Position numbers and translations under genes: made by a program
Shown: positions 18,318 to 27,636 of the stretch, one piece after another
Numbering within the stretch: the first letter of the stretch is position 1
How the letters are laid out: every line of letters begins with the position of its first letter
Assembly (NCBI GenBank): GCA_963681975.1
Contig: OY820613.1
Span: 1,240,001-1,304,000, forward strand
Origin: JANELJ01 sp024511395
Lineage (GTDB): Bacteria; Pseudomonadota; Gammaproteobacteria; GRL18
Direction: 5' to 3'
DNA: 64,000 nt
The notes under the pieces: model-generated
What the model saw: only the letters and a program-made list of their open reading frames with translations
What the model was told of the DNA's origin: nothing
Database searches by the model: none

Positions 18318-19815
18318 GTCCGACCTGAACAAATCATAGCACATTGATTTATAAGGAAATATTGGCGAATCATGGGTGTTAAATTTGCAGGTTTTTGGTA
18401 AAATAAGCCTTATTACCTTGCAAATTTCCAGACCAGAATGAAGCCAGAGAAACAGCCAAAAATACCTCAGGAAGACCTGTTCAGGGTGCGCCTTGAAAAC
18501 ATGCTGGACATAAACCATGAGTTGATTAAGTTATCAAAACCCATAGACTGGGAAAGTCCTGATAAAGAATGGGGTGCTCTGTTTGTATCCACTAAAGGTG
18601 CTCCTGCCATACGCACTCGATTGATTGCAGGATTGCATTACCTGAAACACCTGCATGATTTATCGGATGAACAGGTAGTAAAAGGCTGGACAGAAAATCC
18701 GTACTGGCAATATTTTTGTGGAGAAGAATACTTTCAGCATAAAATGCCCATACACCCTGTGACCATGACCAAATGGCGTAACCGGCTGGGTAAGTCAGGC
18801 AGTGAAAAATTACTGATTGAAACCATTAAAGCCGGACTAAAGAGTAAAACCATAAAGCCTGGCAGTTTAAAGAAAGTCACGGTAGATACTACCGTACAGG
18901 AAAAGAACATCGCTTTTCCAACCGATTCAAAGCTCCTGAACAAAGCCAGAGAAAACCTGGTTAAACTGTCCAAAGAGCACGGTATTAAACTGCGCCAGAA
19001 CTATAATCGGGTTGGGCCGTAATATATACTAATGGCCAGTCGTTATGCACATGCAAAACAGTTTAAACGCATGAAGAAAATGAACAATAAACTGAAATCC
19101 CGTTTAGGTCGTGTTAAACGGGATATTGAACGACAACTGCCCAACTATTCCGTTGATATTCAGTCTCTGTTTGAAGTAGCTCTAAAACAGGCTCAGAAAC
19201 TAATTGAGCAGGAGCAGCACAGTAAGAACAAGCTTTACAGTTTACATGCACCGGAAGTCGAGTGTATCAGTAAAGGCAAAGCTCATAAGCCTTATGAATT
19301 TGGTGTTAAAACCAGTATCGCGGTAACCAACAAGGAAGGCTTTGTTATTGGTGCTCAAAGTTGTCCGGGCAATCCTTATGATGGACACACTCTACTGCCA
19401 CAACTGGAACAGATAAAACAGTTTACAGCCGTACAGCCGGAACAATGCTTTGTTGACCGGAGTTATCATGGACATGAGGTAAAAGATACGAAAGTTTTTA
19501 TCTCAGGTCAGAAGCGAGGCGTTACCCGAAGTATTAAAAAGGCATTAAAACGGCGCAGTGCGATTGAGCCTGAAATCGGTCATATGAAAAACGATGGCCG
19601 TTTAGACCGCTGCTACCTCAAAGGTGCAGTCGGTGATGCCATTAATGTGGTTATGGTAGCCGCTGGACATAACTTAAGAAAGAGCCTCAATAAGCTCCGG
19701 CTTTTGTGGCTCAAAATTATTTCCGGTTTGATGGGGTCTTTTATCAAACCGGGGCAATCAGCTGCTTTAAACCTGGCTTGATGTCAGGCTTAAAACGGTA
19801 TTATTCAGGTTGAAC
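18318..19815 (+). mobile_element. IS5-like element copy 5
   Basis: Left end of the GTCCGACC type, right end GGTTGAAC. Flanks are TAATTA (left) and TAATTC (right). The two genes it touches are both missing their 3' ends, so the flanks may not be a true duplication and a deletion between two insertions is likely. Confidence 0.9.
18438..19781 (+). pseudogene. IS5-like transposase with TAA at codon 195 (copy 5)
   Basis: A full-length frame of the reference transposase except for one nonsense change, CAA to TAA, in VGP-stop-YILMASRYAH (reference GPQYVLMA), which splits it into 194 and 249 codons. The same lesion is in copy 9 at 47566-48909, so one of these probably descends from the other after the mutation, moved in trans. 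Confidence 0.88.
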
Positions 19816-20618
19816 TAATTCAGTAAAAACATATTCCTCCAGCCAGCCGCCGTTACAGAAAAAACGATTCTGTTCATTTTTAAAATTAAACAGCTTGCCG
19901 TCATAACGAATAATATCCATACCGGTAAATAATCTTACCAGTGCCATAAAACGTTTATCATGACGATCAGAAGGTGTAATTTTAGACTGGAAACTTTTTT
20001 CCGTTTGTGAAGCATAATAATTAAATTTTCTTAATGACTTCTGGTACTTATCCAATTGATGAATAAGCTCATGACAGACTTTCTGATGATTTTTTGGGAT
20101 CTGTTCATGTGGATTTATTTCATTCACCGGTTTGATGCCATAAGCCAGCAGGTAATCCCTGAGTTTAAGTCTGTCTTCCAGATCAAACTGGTAGGAATTC
20201 TGATCTTTTAGCGGTAAAAAATAAAGCCGGTCTGAAGCCTTGTTTACATAAAAGGCAGGTAATTTTCGTTCAGTAAAAATTTCATAACAGATAATACCCA
20301 GTAACTGACTGCCGCTGGTGACATTGAGTACTAACGGGATAACTTTATTATCCTAGGGTATTGGTTTAAAATATTATCAATGGCCTGATTCACCTGTTCT
20401 GTTATTTTTACGGTATCTTTTTTGTCTTTAATTTCCAGAAAACGTGTCTTTATCTGATGGCGATGAAATACTTCAGCAATGTTTTCCGCTTTTTGTCTGA
20501 ACTAGGTGGGATGAATTAAAAGTACATCATCCGGTTTAAAATTAGAATGCAGCGCAGGAGTAATATTAAATTCTTCGTTTTGGGAAACCAGACAAATATG
20601 AGTTTTGTATCGTTGCAT
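19816..20618 (-). pseudogene. Card1/Can2-like CARF nuclease (DUF1887) relic
   Basis: Read from ATG 20618 on the minus strand: MQRYKTHICLVSQNEEFNITPALHS... with a Rossmann/CARF-type core (VIPLVLNVTSGSQLLGIICYEIF; families in this group have NxTGGTK here). It ends in NRFFCNGGWLEEYVF, the start of the PD-(D/E)xK nuclease domain. Such proteins are nucleases, several of them activated by cyclic oligoadenylate from type III CRISPR systems. Damage: a TAG after LIHPT, a one-base frameshift near 20355, and loss of the nuclease C-terminus at the IS border. It starts 10 bp after the Nudix gene. No cas gene or CRISPR array is visible in the window. Confidence 0.6.
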
Positions 20619-20627
20619 GAATAGGTT

Positions 20628-21071
20628 TTAGATTTTAGGTATAAGTTCAGGGTGTTTTTTTATCAGATGTTTATCAAACAGGGGGTTTTTGTCCGGATTG
20701 GAAAAATATTTAATCGCTTTGATGTATTCTGCTCGATTTATTCTGTCTAAAGCCTGTTCTACGGTAAGCAGTTCGCGTTTTCTGAAATAGTCTTCCGGCC
20801 ATTTGTCCAGTATGGTATCAATATGCAGAGGATATATTCTTAGAGTATTGCCTTCGGCGGTTGCAAACTCTTTATACAGCTTTTTATCTACTATCTTTCC
20901 TGTCACACCGGCTTCTTCCAGGGTTTCCATTTCAGCTACTTCATAATGTTTTAAATGATGTTCAGGATTACCCTTGGGCAAAATCCACTGCCGACGGGTA
21001 CTGTTCATGATCAGCATAATATGAAGTTCCCCTTTTTTAAACAGGAAAGGGAATGAGCCTATTTGCAGCAT
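20628..21071 (-). CDS. Nudix hydrolase family protein
   Basis: 147 aa. The Nudix fold is recognisable from RRQWILPKGNPEHHLKHYEVAEMETLEEAGVTG. The box is slightly degenerate (Met for the Arg of REUXEE, changed spacing in the first half) but the EEAG core is kept, so hydrolysis of a nucleoside-diphosphate-linked substrate is possible. It is third in a minus-strand operon after CHAD and ParA genes, 55 bp from parA, with the CARF-nuclease relic directly behind it. Nudix enzymes of this type next to CHAD genes suggest a polyphosphate or dinucleotide link, which is inference. Confidence 0.75.
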   Translation of the reverse strand: MLQIGSFPFLFKKGELHIMLIMNSTRRQWILPKGNPEHHLKHYEVAEMETLEEAGVTGKIVDKKLYKEFATAEGNTLRIYPLHIDTILDKWPEDYFRKRELLTVEQALDRINRAEYIKAIKYFSNPDKNPLFDKHLIKKHPELIPKI

Positions 21072-21125
21072 TTACTATAATCCTTAACTGGAACCTGAAT
21101 ATATCAGTTTAACAGCTTTTAAATG

Positions 21126-21869
21126 TTATTTTAATGAACTGACCACTTCATTAAATAATTTACGATAAGCCTGAGCCGCACTTTTTTTATTGGCATAGGC
21201 AAGAACCGGATCTCTGTGAACACCCATGCGTTCTATCTCCAGAGAAAACTCAATTATAGTCTTCATAAAGTTGGGATGGCGGCTTTCCATCTCTTTAATT
21301 GTCTGCCGATGCAGTTTGTTATTACTTTGTGCCATGGAAAAGAAAGGGCGCAGTTTTTTCTTCTTATAGCTATTATTGTCAAAGAAACGGACTAACTGCT
21401 CATAGGTTCGTTCGGATAATGTCGTCGGTATAACTGGAACCAGGATCAGATCAGCCGCATTAAATACGTTTTCAGACAACAGGTTAATATTAGGCGGACA
21501 ATCCAGAATAACCAGATCATATTCATCCTCCAGCAGAGCCAGCATTTCTTTTAAACGCTTTTTGGACTTGCTCATACTGCTGAGCATAATATCGAAGTTT
21601 CTGAAAGACAGGTTAGCGGGCAGTATATCCAGACGCTTATAATTAGAACCGCGGATGTTTTTTAATAAACGGTTTTTCTGGTTAAAGAAAAAGCCTTTTT
21701 TCTGTTTTTTTCCGGGGCCGATTCGAAAATAAAAGGATGAAGCCCCCTGGGGATCCAGGTCAATGAGCAGAGTTTCATTGCCGGCGCGGGCAGAAGCATA
21801 GGCCAGGTTAACCGAAGCCGCAGTTTTACCGACTCCGCCTTTTATGCTGTATGAGGCAATTACTTTCAT
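21126..21869 (-). CDS. ParA/MinD-family ATPase
   Basis: 247-aa P-loop ATPase with a deviant Walker A (KGGVGKT at residues 10-16), the switch LLIDLDPQGASS and Walker B-like LVILDCPPNI. ParA-type ATPases position plasmids, chromosomes or protein bodies by nucleoid binding. No ParB gene follows. Its ATG overlaps the stop of the upstream CHAD gene (ATGA), so the two are translationally coupled. It is more likely an orphan cargo-positioning ATPase than a plasmid partition protein. Confidence 0.88.
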   Translation of the reverse strand: MKVIASYSIKGGVGKTAASVNLAYASARAGNETLLIDLDPQGASSFYFRIGPGKKQKKGFFFNQKNRLLKNIRGSNYKRLDILPANLSFRNFDIMLSSMSKSKKRLKEMLALLEDEYDLVILDCPPNINLLSENVFNAADLILVPVIPTTLSERTYEQLVRFFDNNSYKKKKLRPFFSMAQSNNKLHRQTIKEMESRHPNFMKTIIEFSLEIERMGVHRDPVLAYANKKSAAQAYRKLFNEVVSSLK

Positions 21870-23461
21870 TTTCTGCCTCCTTTTTCTTTTTTGCTGCCTT
21901 GTTCAAGTACAAAGGTTTGTTTAAATAAACGCTGGTTTTCTTTATTGGAAAAAACCGCCAGTGCGTCAATACAGCGTTCCCGTTCCTGCAGCTGCATGGT
22001 GTGCAGGGAGGAAATTAAACCGCCCAGTGAGGCAATCAGCATAATATCTTTTTTTGATTTATGTTCAATTTCGTCAAGGTAGTTTTCCAGAAATTCAGCC
22101 TGTACACTTAAATCATTAAAAATACCCAGGTGATCCTGCAATGCTTTTAAATGACGGCCGGCAATTTTAACCTGCTTTTTATTAAACAGGTTGCCGAAAA
22201 AATACAGCAGGTAGCGCAGTTTTTTACAGTCAATTCGAATGTCATGAATATCCTGATCCGGCGTGTCATGGGTGATTTTTGCCGCCGCTTTCTGAATTTT
22301 TTTATAACGTTTCTGGATCTTGGTAACTGCCAGATTGATAATCGGCTGTTCACTCCAGTGAGTTTCGAGGGCGGAATAACCGTTTTTAAACCGATCTTCA
22401 AGTTCTGTGATTTCCTGTTTGTAAGCCCGGCTGGCCAGCCAGCGGGCAATACGTCTAACCTCAGCGGTACGTGACTGCTCAAAATCATTAAACATGGGTA
22501 GCAGACCATCCCTCAGACTAGGTGGCAGCAGAGCCATATAGCGTTCCTTGTCCAGAATAAAAACATCCAGATCACGCAGGTGATTGGTTTCACTGGCTAG
22601 GGCACCAAAACGCTGTTTAAGCTCAATAACATCCTGGGGAGGAAAGACTTCCTTTAACTGGGCCACGGCTGCTCTGACCATGCGCAGAGCAACACGGTAA
22701 TGATGTAAAAACTCGGTGTCTATATCTTTGATAATTCCGGGTTCGGTCTGGCGTTGTTTGTCTATCATTATAGAAATAATGACGCTGGCCGCTTCCCGGG
22801 AAGACATTTGCGGATCCAGATCCAGCCGGGGTTTGATATTAAATGGTTTCGGTGTCACTCCCAGGGCGCTTAACAGAGAATCAATGGGATTGAGCTTGGG
22901 CATAAAGCCGCCCAAGCTTTTAATCAGTTCTGACGCCTGTTTACTTTGTGCTTTATAGCCGGTTATCGGGATAAGTCTGGCCATACGGAATACGGCCTTG
23001 CGGCTGTTTTCAGGACGGGAAATGGTTATCAGCTGGCAGAAAACCAGAATTTTTCCATCATTGTCCATCAGGTTAAACTGTTCTGTTCTTAACAGGCCTT
23101 CATAAACCGGGTACATGGCCCGTAAATCCAGCAGTTTTTTAAGAATATCCCGTTCAGGAGATTCAGCTAACTGCCACCAGAACTGGGTTCTGGCATTAAT
23201 ATCTTCAATGGTATGGGCTTCATCGGGATCCAGAATATCCTCTTCATCAAACCATAAGCTGATCCGCTGGTTATCATGCCGCACAGCCAAGATCCGGTGC
23301 TCGTACAAAGCCCATTCAAAACTGTCCAGAATGGCCATCTTTTCAAAGGTGTTTTCAACCTGTTTAACAACAAACTCCTGTCCCAGAGTATCCAGAAAGC
23401 TTTTTTTGGTCATATTATCCGGCAGCAGATAATGGCTTTGTCGAATTTTGGAAAGTTTCAT
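21866..23461 (-). CDS. CHAD-domain protein
   Basis: About 531 aa from the ATG at 23461 (MKLSKIRQSHYLLPDNM). An upstream ATG at 23560 adds 33 residues that look non-coding. The N-terminal third resembles a degenerate CYTH-like region (FLDTLGQ..., LDSFEWALYEHRILAVRHD). The C-terminal half is a CHAD domain: the first conserved helix DTEFLHHYRVALRMVRAAVAQL, then LRDLDVFILD, and a second repeat DIHDIRIDCKKLRYLLYFFG with LQDHLGIFNDL. CHAD domains are histidine/basic-rich helical folds known to bind polyphosphate granules. First gene of the CHAD-ParA-Nudix operon, divergent from the phosphopantetheinyl transferase. Confidence 0.85.
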   Translation of the reverse strand: MKLSKIRQSHYLLPDNMTKKSFLDTLGQEFVVKQVENTFEKMAILDSFEWALYEHRILAVRHDNQRISLWFDEEDILDPDEAHTIEDINARTQFWWQLAESPERDILKKLLDLRAMYPVYEGLLRTEQFNLMDNDGKILVFCQLITISRPENSRKAVFRMARLIPITGYKAQSKQASELIKSLGGFMPKLNPIDSLLSALGVTPKPFNIKPRLDLDPQMSSREAASVIISIMIDKQRQTEPGIIKDIDTEFLHHYRVALRMVRAAVAQLKEVFPPQDVIELKQRFGALASETNHLRDLDVFILDKERYMALLPPSLRDGLLPMFNDFEQSRTAEVRRIARWLASRAYKQEITELEDRFKNGYSALETHWSEQPIINLAVTKIQKRYKKIQKAAAKITHDTPDQDIHDIRIDCKKLRYLLYFFGNLFNKKQVKIAGRHLKALQDHLGIFNDLSVQAEFLENYLDEIEHKSKKDIMLIASLGGLISSLHTMQLQERERCIDALAVFSNKENQRLFKQTFVLEQGSKKEKGGRK

Positions 23462-23601
23462 AATCAGGCTCTGATAATTGTTTTTATAAATTTTATGAAT
23501 GATATTACATTTATGTTTCACTATAGCCAAATTAGGGCAATAAATAAAGAAATCAGTCAATTAGCAAAGCTTATTCATGTGTTTGGAGGATAAAATCGGT
23601 T

Positions 23602-23646
23602 ATGATTGAATCTAGAGTTAAAGAAGTTATTAGCTGGATTTTTTAA
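23602..23646 (+). other. 14-codon open frame abutting the phosphopantetheinyl transferase
   Basis: ATG at 23602, preceded by GGAGG, encodes MIESRVKEVISWIF and ends TAA exactly at the base before the GTG start of the next gene, in the same frame. The sequence resembles the first helix of acyl carrier proteins (IESRVKEVI), so it may be an acp remnant. It could instead be a leader peptide that couples translation of the GTG-started gene, which has no good Shine-Dalgarno of its own. Confidence 0.35.
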
Positions 23647-24387
23647 GTGCAGATAAATACAGACAAATTAAATATAGGCCAGATCGATGTCTGGATCTGC
23701 CGGGCAGCACAGTGGTTTGAAAAAAAAGAAGTGTTCTTCTCAGAACTACCCCCTGAAGAACAGGAACGGGCATTACGTTTCAAATTTTCAGAACATAAAG
23801 ACCGTTTTGTTATTTTTCATGGTTTTATGCGCAGGGTTCTGGGTAGCTATCTTGCTGTCGAGGCTTCTAGGGTGGTTTTTAAAACGGCTGAAAAAGGCAA
23901 ACCTTATCTTATCTCACCTGATAATAAGACATGTCCTTTAAATTTTAATCTTAGCCATACAGAAGATATTGCACTGCTTGCGGTTAGTTCCGGGCAGGAA
24001 GTGGGCATTGATATTGAAAACAGGCAGCGTACCAGTGACTGGCAGGGGATAGCCCGGCGTTTTTGTACTCCTGAAGAACAGGACGCTCTGTTTTTAATAG
24101 AGGACATGGCCGAGCAGAGAGAGGCATTTTATGACTTATGGACTCGCAAAGAAGCCTATATGAAAGTTCTGGGAAGCGGTCTGACACTGTCACCCACTCA
24201 GTTCAGTCTGACGGTCGCACCAAAACCCTCGGCTCTGCTTAATCATCCTAGTAAGTATTACAGACCGCAAAAAAAGGTGATTTTTGAAACCATAAAACTG
24301 CCGAAAAATCTGTCAGATTATTGTGCGACTCTGGCAGTGCAGGGCATTTTTACACAATATAAACTGATGGAGCCAGGCAGTTTATAA
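23647..24387 (+). CDS. Sfp-type 4'-phosphopantetheinyl transferase
   Basis: 246 aa. Transfers phosphopantetheine from CoA to a serine of acyl or peptidyl carrier proteins. Signature motifs: NLSHTED (residues 101-107), GIDIE (120-124, Mg-binding Asp and Glu) and WTRKEAYMK (165-173, catalytic Glu/Lys). The length suits the Sfp/HetI group and not AcpS. It starts with GTG directly after the TAA of a short frame. It converges on the lipoprotein gene, with the 3' ends overlapping by 6 bp. No polyketide or peptide synthetase is in the window, so the carrier protein is unknown. Confidence 0.9.
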   Translation: MQINTDKLNIGQIDVWICRAAQWFEKKEVFFSELPPEEQERALRFKFSEHKDRFVIFHGFMRRVLGSYLAVEASRVVFKTAEKGKPYLISPDNKTCPLNFNLSHTEDIALLAVSSGQEVGIDIENRQRTSDWQGIARRFCTPEEQDALFLIEDMAEQREAFYDLWTRKEAYMKVLGSGLTLSPTQFSLTVAPKPSALLNHPSKYYRPQKKVIFETIKLPKNLSDYCATLAVQGIFTQYKLMEPGSL

Positions 24388-24729
24388 TGGAGATTCATAA
24401 AAAATATAGGGTGTAGCATAACCGCTAATCTCAAAATAAAGCTTCTTTTCTCCGGCATCGACTTTTAAATTGAAATTACTGTCCAGATAACCGTAGCCAA
24501 AGCGATAATCCCTGGATTCCTTACCTGAAGTGCTTTGAGCAGTGGATAATTTATCAATTTTAATAAATCGCTGTACCAGTTTCTCTCCCATATATATATC
24601 CAGAACACCATCAGTACCGGTCCAGTTCTGAATAGAGCGGCTGATCTTATTCTGTGACTCCTGCGTACAACCTCCAAGAACCAGTAAACCCACCACCATC
24701 ATTCCTAAAACAATCAATTTTATCTTCAT
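24382..24729 (-). CDS. Small putative lipoprotein
   Basis: 115 aa with a lipoprotein signal peptide (MKIKLIVLGMMVVGLLVLGGC, lipobox LGGC, Cys21 predicted to be lipidated). The mature part (NWTGTDGVLDIYMGEKLVQRFIKIDKL...YGYLDSNFNLKVDAGEKKLYFEISGYATPYIFYESPL) is probably a small beta-sandwich. No family recognised. Likely periplasmic-facing in the inner or outer membrane. It stands between the convergent phosphopantetheinyl transferase gene and adk, with about 130 bp to the adk terminator. Confidence 0.75.
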   Translation of the reverse strand: MKIKLIVLGMMVVGLLVLGGCTQESQNKISRSIQNWTGTDGVLDIYMGEKLVQRFIKIDKLSTAQSTSGKESRDYRFGYGYLDSNFNLKVDAGEKKLYFEISGYATPYIFYESPL

Positions 24730-24854
24730 ATTTTCTACCTGAATTTTAAACCCTAAAACCCTGCACCCGAAAACCAGCTCTTATTTTTCACGGATAGCAT
24801 AAACACAGGAATGGCAAAATATTACAGCACCAAACTCATATGTACAGATAATAG

Positions 24855-24892
24855 AAAAAGCCCCGCTGTAATGGATTACAGAGAGGCTTTTA
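24855..24892 (-). terminator. Rho-independent terminator after adk
   Basis: On the minus strand, AAAAGCC and GGCTTTTT arms enclose an inner CTGTAATCCATTACAG stem, with T residues at the 3' side. It lies 34 bp past the adk stop. Confidence 0.75.
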
Positions 24893-24925
24893 AAAGTACA
24901 ATATTTGTTTAAAGAAATAGCAGAA

Positions 24926-25567
24926 TTATTTTCCTAGTTTTTCCTTAATGGTGTCAATAACGGCATCACTGGAAGTGGCCTGAACAGTCAGTAACAGACC
25001 TTCTTTTTCATAGAAACCGGCCAGAGGTGCTGTTTTTTCATTGTAAACGTCCAGACGGTTACTGATGGCTTCTTCAGTTTCGTCGTCACGCTGTACCACC
25101 GGGCCGTCGCACTTGTCACAAACACCTTCAACTTTAGGTGGGTTAGACTTAACATTATAGATTTCACCACACTTGGTACAGGTACGGCGAGTGGTCAGGC
25201 GATCCAGGATAACATCACGGGGTACGTCAATATTGATGACAGCGTCCAGTTCTTCGTCCATGTCGGCCAGTAATTCTTTCAGTGCTTCAGCTTGGGGAAT
25301 AGTACGTGGGAAACCGTCCAGCAGATAACCGTTTTTGCAGTCGTCTTCTTTCAGACGATCACGCATAATGCCCATGATCAGTTCATCAGATACCAAGTCA
25401 CCGGCTTTCATGGCTGCTTCTGCCTGTTTGCCTAGCTCGGTGCCTGCAGCAACAGCCGCACGTAGGATATCACCAGTAGAAATCTGAACAGAACCGTCCA
25501 TCTTGGTTAATAATTTGGCTACAGTACCTTTACCGGCACCGGGTGCACCTAAAAGAATCAGTTTCAT
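24926..25567 (-). CDS. adk: Adenylate kinase
   Basis: 213 aa, interconverts ATP + AMP and 2 ADP. P-loop GAPGAGKGT at residues 7-15, AMP-binding STGDILR and DGFPRT, LID domain with four cysteines (CTKCGEIYNV...GVCDKCD) able to bind zinc. The zinc-type LID differs from E. coli adenylate kinase. Essential and apparently intact, with an AGGAG-like site (ACTCCTG on the plus strand) before the ATG. Confidence 0.95.
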   Translation of the reverse strand: MKLILLGAPGAGKGTVAKLLTKMDGSVQISTGDILRAAVAAGTELGKQAEAAMKAGDLVSDELIMGIMRDRLKEDDCKNGYLLDGFPRTIPQAEALKELLADMDEELDAVINIDVPRDVILDRLTTRRTCTKCGEIYNVKSNPPKVEGVCDKCDGPVVQRDDETEEAISNRLDVYNEKTAPLAGFYEKEGLLLTVQATSSDAVIDTIKEKLGK

Positions 25568-25699
25568 GAATAACTCCTGAAATAATATAAAAACGGAAAA
25601 ATGTAAAATTTAATCGAGAGAATATACACTTTTTTGAGTAAAAATAATAGTTGCTTTTTGATACATTTTATTAAAATACCAGGGCGGGAGCATACTTTG

Positions 25700-26394
25700 A
25701 TCAAAATTTAACCAAATAATAATTTGGCCCTCATATCATCATCCGATGCTGCCCGTTTTAGCTTACCTTTCATACTGTCTTTAACAGGAGACAGTTTAGC
25801 GATATTAAGCGCAAAACGTCGAAACAATGCCATATTCTCAGGGCTGTCTCCTGTTCGTATTCTTGAATCATCTTCTTTAAAAACAACATCTAACACCCAG
25901 TGCTGACTATTTTCTATGTGCCAGTGACGCCTTATCTTCCGGGCGATATTCTCTACATCATCCTTCAATGAACTGATGTAACAGGAATATTCAGTCCGTT
26001 CTTTTTACCTGCAGAACGGCTTTGATAAACCACCAGACCACTGTTAACCGCCATTACAGAAAGCAGGTGTAAAGCCGTCATTTTATCCCCGTTATAATGG
26101 CTTCTCCTTAAGGTTTTACCATCAATAGCCAGATGTTCATGACCTTGTTTTTCCCTTACGCTATTTAGCCAGCTAACAAAACAATCCAACCGGTTATCTG
26201 GCGATAAACTCCCTATAATTCGGGCTATTGTATGGCGCCGGGGTATGCCTTGTTTGAATGCACGGTATTTCCTTAACCACTCCAGCTTTGATTCACCAAA
26301 GCGTTGAATGTCTTTCCAGCCTTCTGCTCCACATAAAATAGCCACCAGAGTTAAAAATACTATATCCAGTAATTCGTACTGGATGTTTATGTTG
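25700..26394 (-). pseudogene. ISAs1-family transposase remnant
   Basis: The minus strand encodes N-terminal (LLDIVFLTLVAILCGAEGWKDIQRFGESKLEWLRKYRAFKQGIPRRHTIARII, EHLAIDGKTLRRS) and C-terminal (WHIENSQHWVLDVVFKEDDSRIRTGDSPENMALFRRFALNIAKL) parts of an ISAs1/H-repeat transposase. The central part around 25968 is missing and the frame changes there. The N-terminus is replaced by the IS3 element at 26395. Non-functional. Confidence 0.85.
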
Positions 26395-26456
26395 TGGTCT
26401 AATAGAACTGGACACTTTAATAAGAGATAATAACAATCAATTATTGAGGTGTCATA

Positions 26457-26747
26457 ATGGGACAGAAACGAACATACAAACAATATTCTAAAGAATATAA
26501 AGAAGAAGCGGTAGCACTGGTTCCTGAACAGGGTTATTCAGTGCCAGAAGCGGCTAAATCACTGGTTATAGCCAGCAATATACTGTATCGCTGGAAGAGT
26601 AAAACAGGATCTCAACCTGAAGGCAAGTCATTGTCAGTTGATGAACGTGAAGAGCTGAAGCGCTTACGTAAAGAAGTTAAAAATTTACGTATGGAGAAAG
26701 AGATTTTAAAAAAGTCCGGTGCCTTCTTCGCGAAAGAAATGAAGTAA
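26457..26747 (+). CDS. IS3-family OrfA (copy B)
   Basis: 96-aa OrfA: helix-turn-helix (YKQYSKEYKEEAVALVPEQGYSVPEAAKSLVIASNILYRWK) plus a leucine-zipper tail (LKRLRKEVKNLRMEKEILKKSGAFFAKEMK). It differs by a few residues from copy C. Intact frame. Confidence 0.88.
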   Translation: MGQKRTYKQYSKEYKEEAVALVPEQGYSVPEAAKSLVIASNILYRWKSKTGSQPEGKSLSVDEREELKRLRKEVKNLRMEKEILKKSGAFFAKEMK

Positions 26748-27424
26748 AATTTGATTTCATAAGAGACGAATCATCACATTATCCGGTAACTGTTTTATGC
26801 CGGGTAATGCGGGTCAGCACATCAGCTTACTATGCCTGGAAGAAACGACCAGGTCAGTTGATTACTGCAGAAACACTGCACCTGCATCGTCGTATGAAAG
26901 CGCTCTTTAAGCAAAGCCGTAATAGCTTAGGCAGCCGTGAAATGATGAAGAAATTACGTGAAGAAGGCATTGAAACTGGTCGTTATAAAGTACGTAATCT
27001 GATGAAAACATTGAATTTAAAAGTTACTCAACGTATTGCATACAAAGTAACCACTAAAAGAAACCATAATGATAATGTAGCGGAGAATTTACTCAATCAG
27101 AATTTTAATCCTGTTGCTCCTACTCAGGTTTGGGCCGGAGACATTACGTATTTAAAAACCGGTGAAGGTTGGATGTATTTAGCTATTGTAATGGACTTAT
27201 ACTCACGTCGTATTGCTGGCTGGTCTATCAGCAAACGCATGACGACAGACTTGATATGTAAAGCAATGGTAATGGCCTATAACATAAGACAGCCGCCTTT
27301 TGGGCTTGTTTTTCATAGTGATCGAGGTTTCACAGTACACCAGTAAGCGATATAGAAAGTTACTGAGTCATTATGGAATACGGGCCAGCATGGGGGATGT
27401 AGGCTCTTGTTGGGATACTCAGTT

Positions 27425-27625
27425 TATAATACCCATGAACGTCATCCCAATCTGACCCATGCTGGGATTGGCCTTGTTGCCTTTGTATTGACCTGTCGAT
27501 TGGAGTTGACGTTCCCCAGGCGTCACTGGGCCGATTACTTGTGACCTAATAGGAGCTTTGTTTTGCATCTTGAGTGTCCTGTCCTGTAATTCGGATTGGT
27601 GATACCTGACTTATGCTTTTCTGGG
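27425..27625 (+). ncRNA. Candidate IS110 bridge RNA region
   Basis: IS110-group elements encode a bridge RNA in the non-coding left end, upstream of the recombinase gene, that pairs with target and donor DNA. This element has a ~200-nt non-coding segment in that place. I place the RNA by position only and have not folded it. Confidence 0.35.
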
Positions 27626-27636
27626 AGGTGTTGGCC

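Noticed and set aside
4768..20618. Genome-wide TAG recoding as a firm conclusion, or pyrrolysine use
   Set aside because: TAG is also a plausible stop of dptG, the excisionase-like gene and the Cro/CI-like gene, and most TAG-containing genes are broken in other ways. No suppressor tRNA is in the window. Kept only as a hypothesis.
21126..21869. Plasmid partition locus
   Set aside because: No ParB gene, no parS-like repeats, and coupling to a CHAD gene in a chromosomal setting.
22151..23432. Several plus-strand frames over the CHAD gene
   Set aside because: Shadows of the minus-strand CHAD domain, which has clear family motifs.
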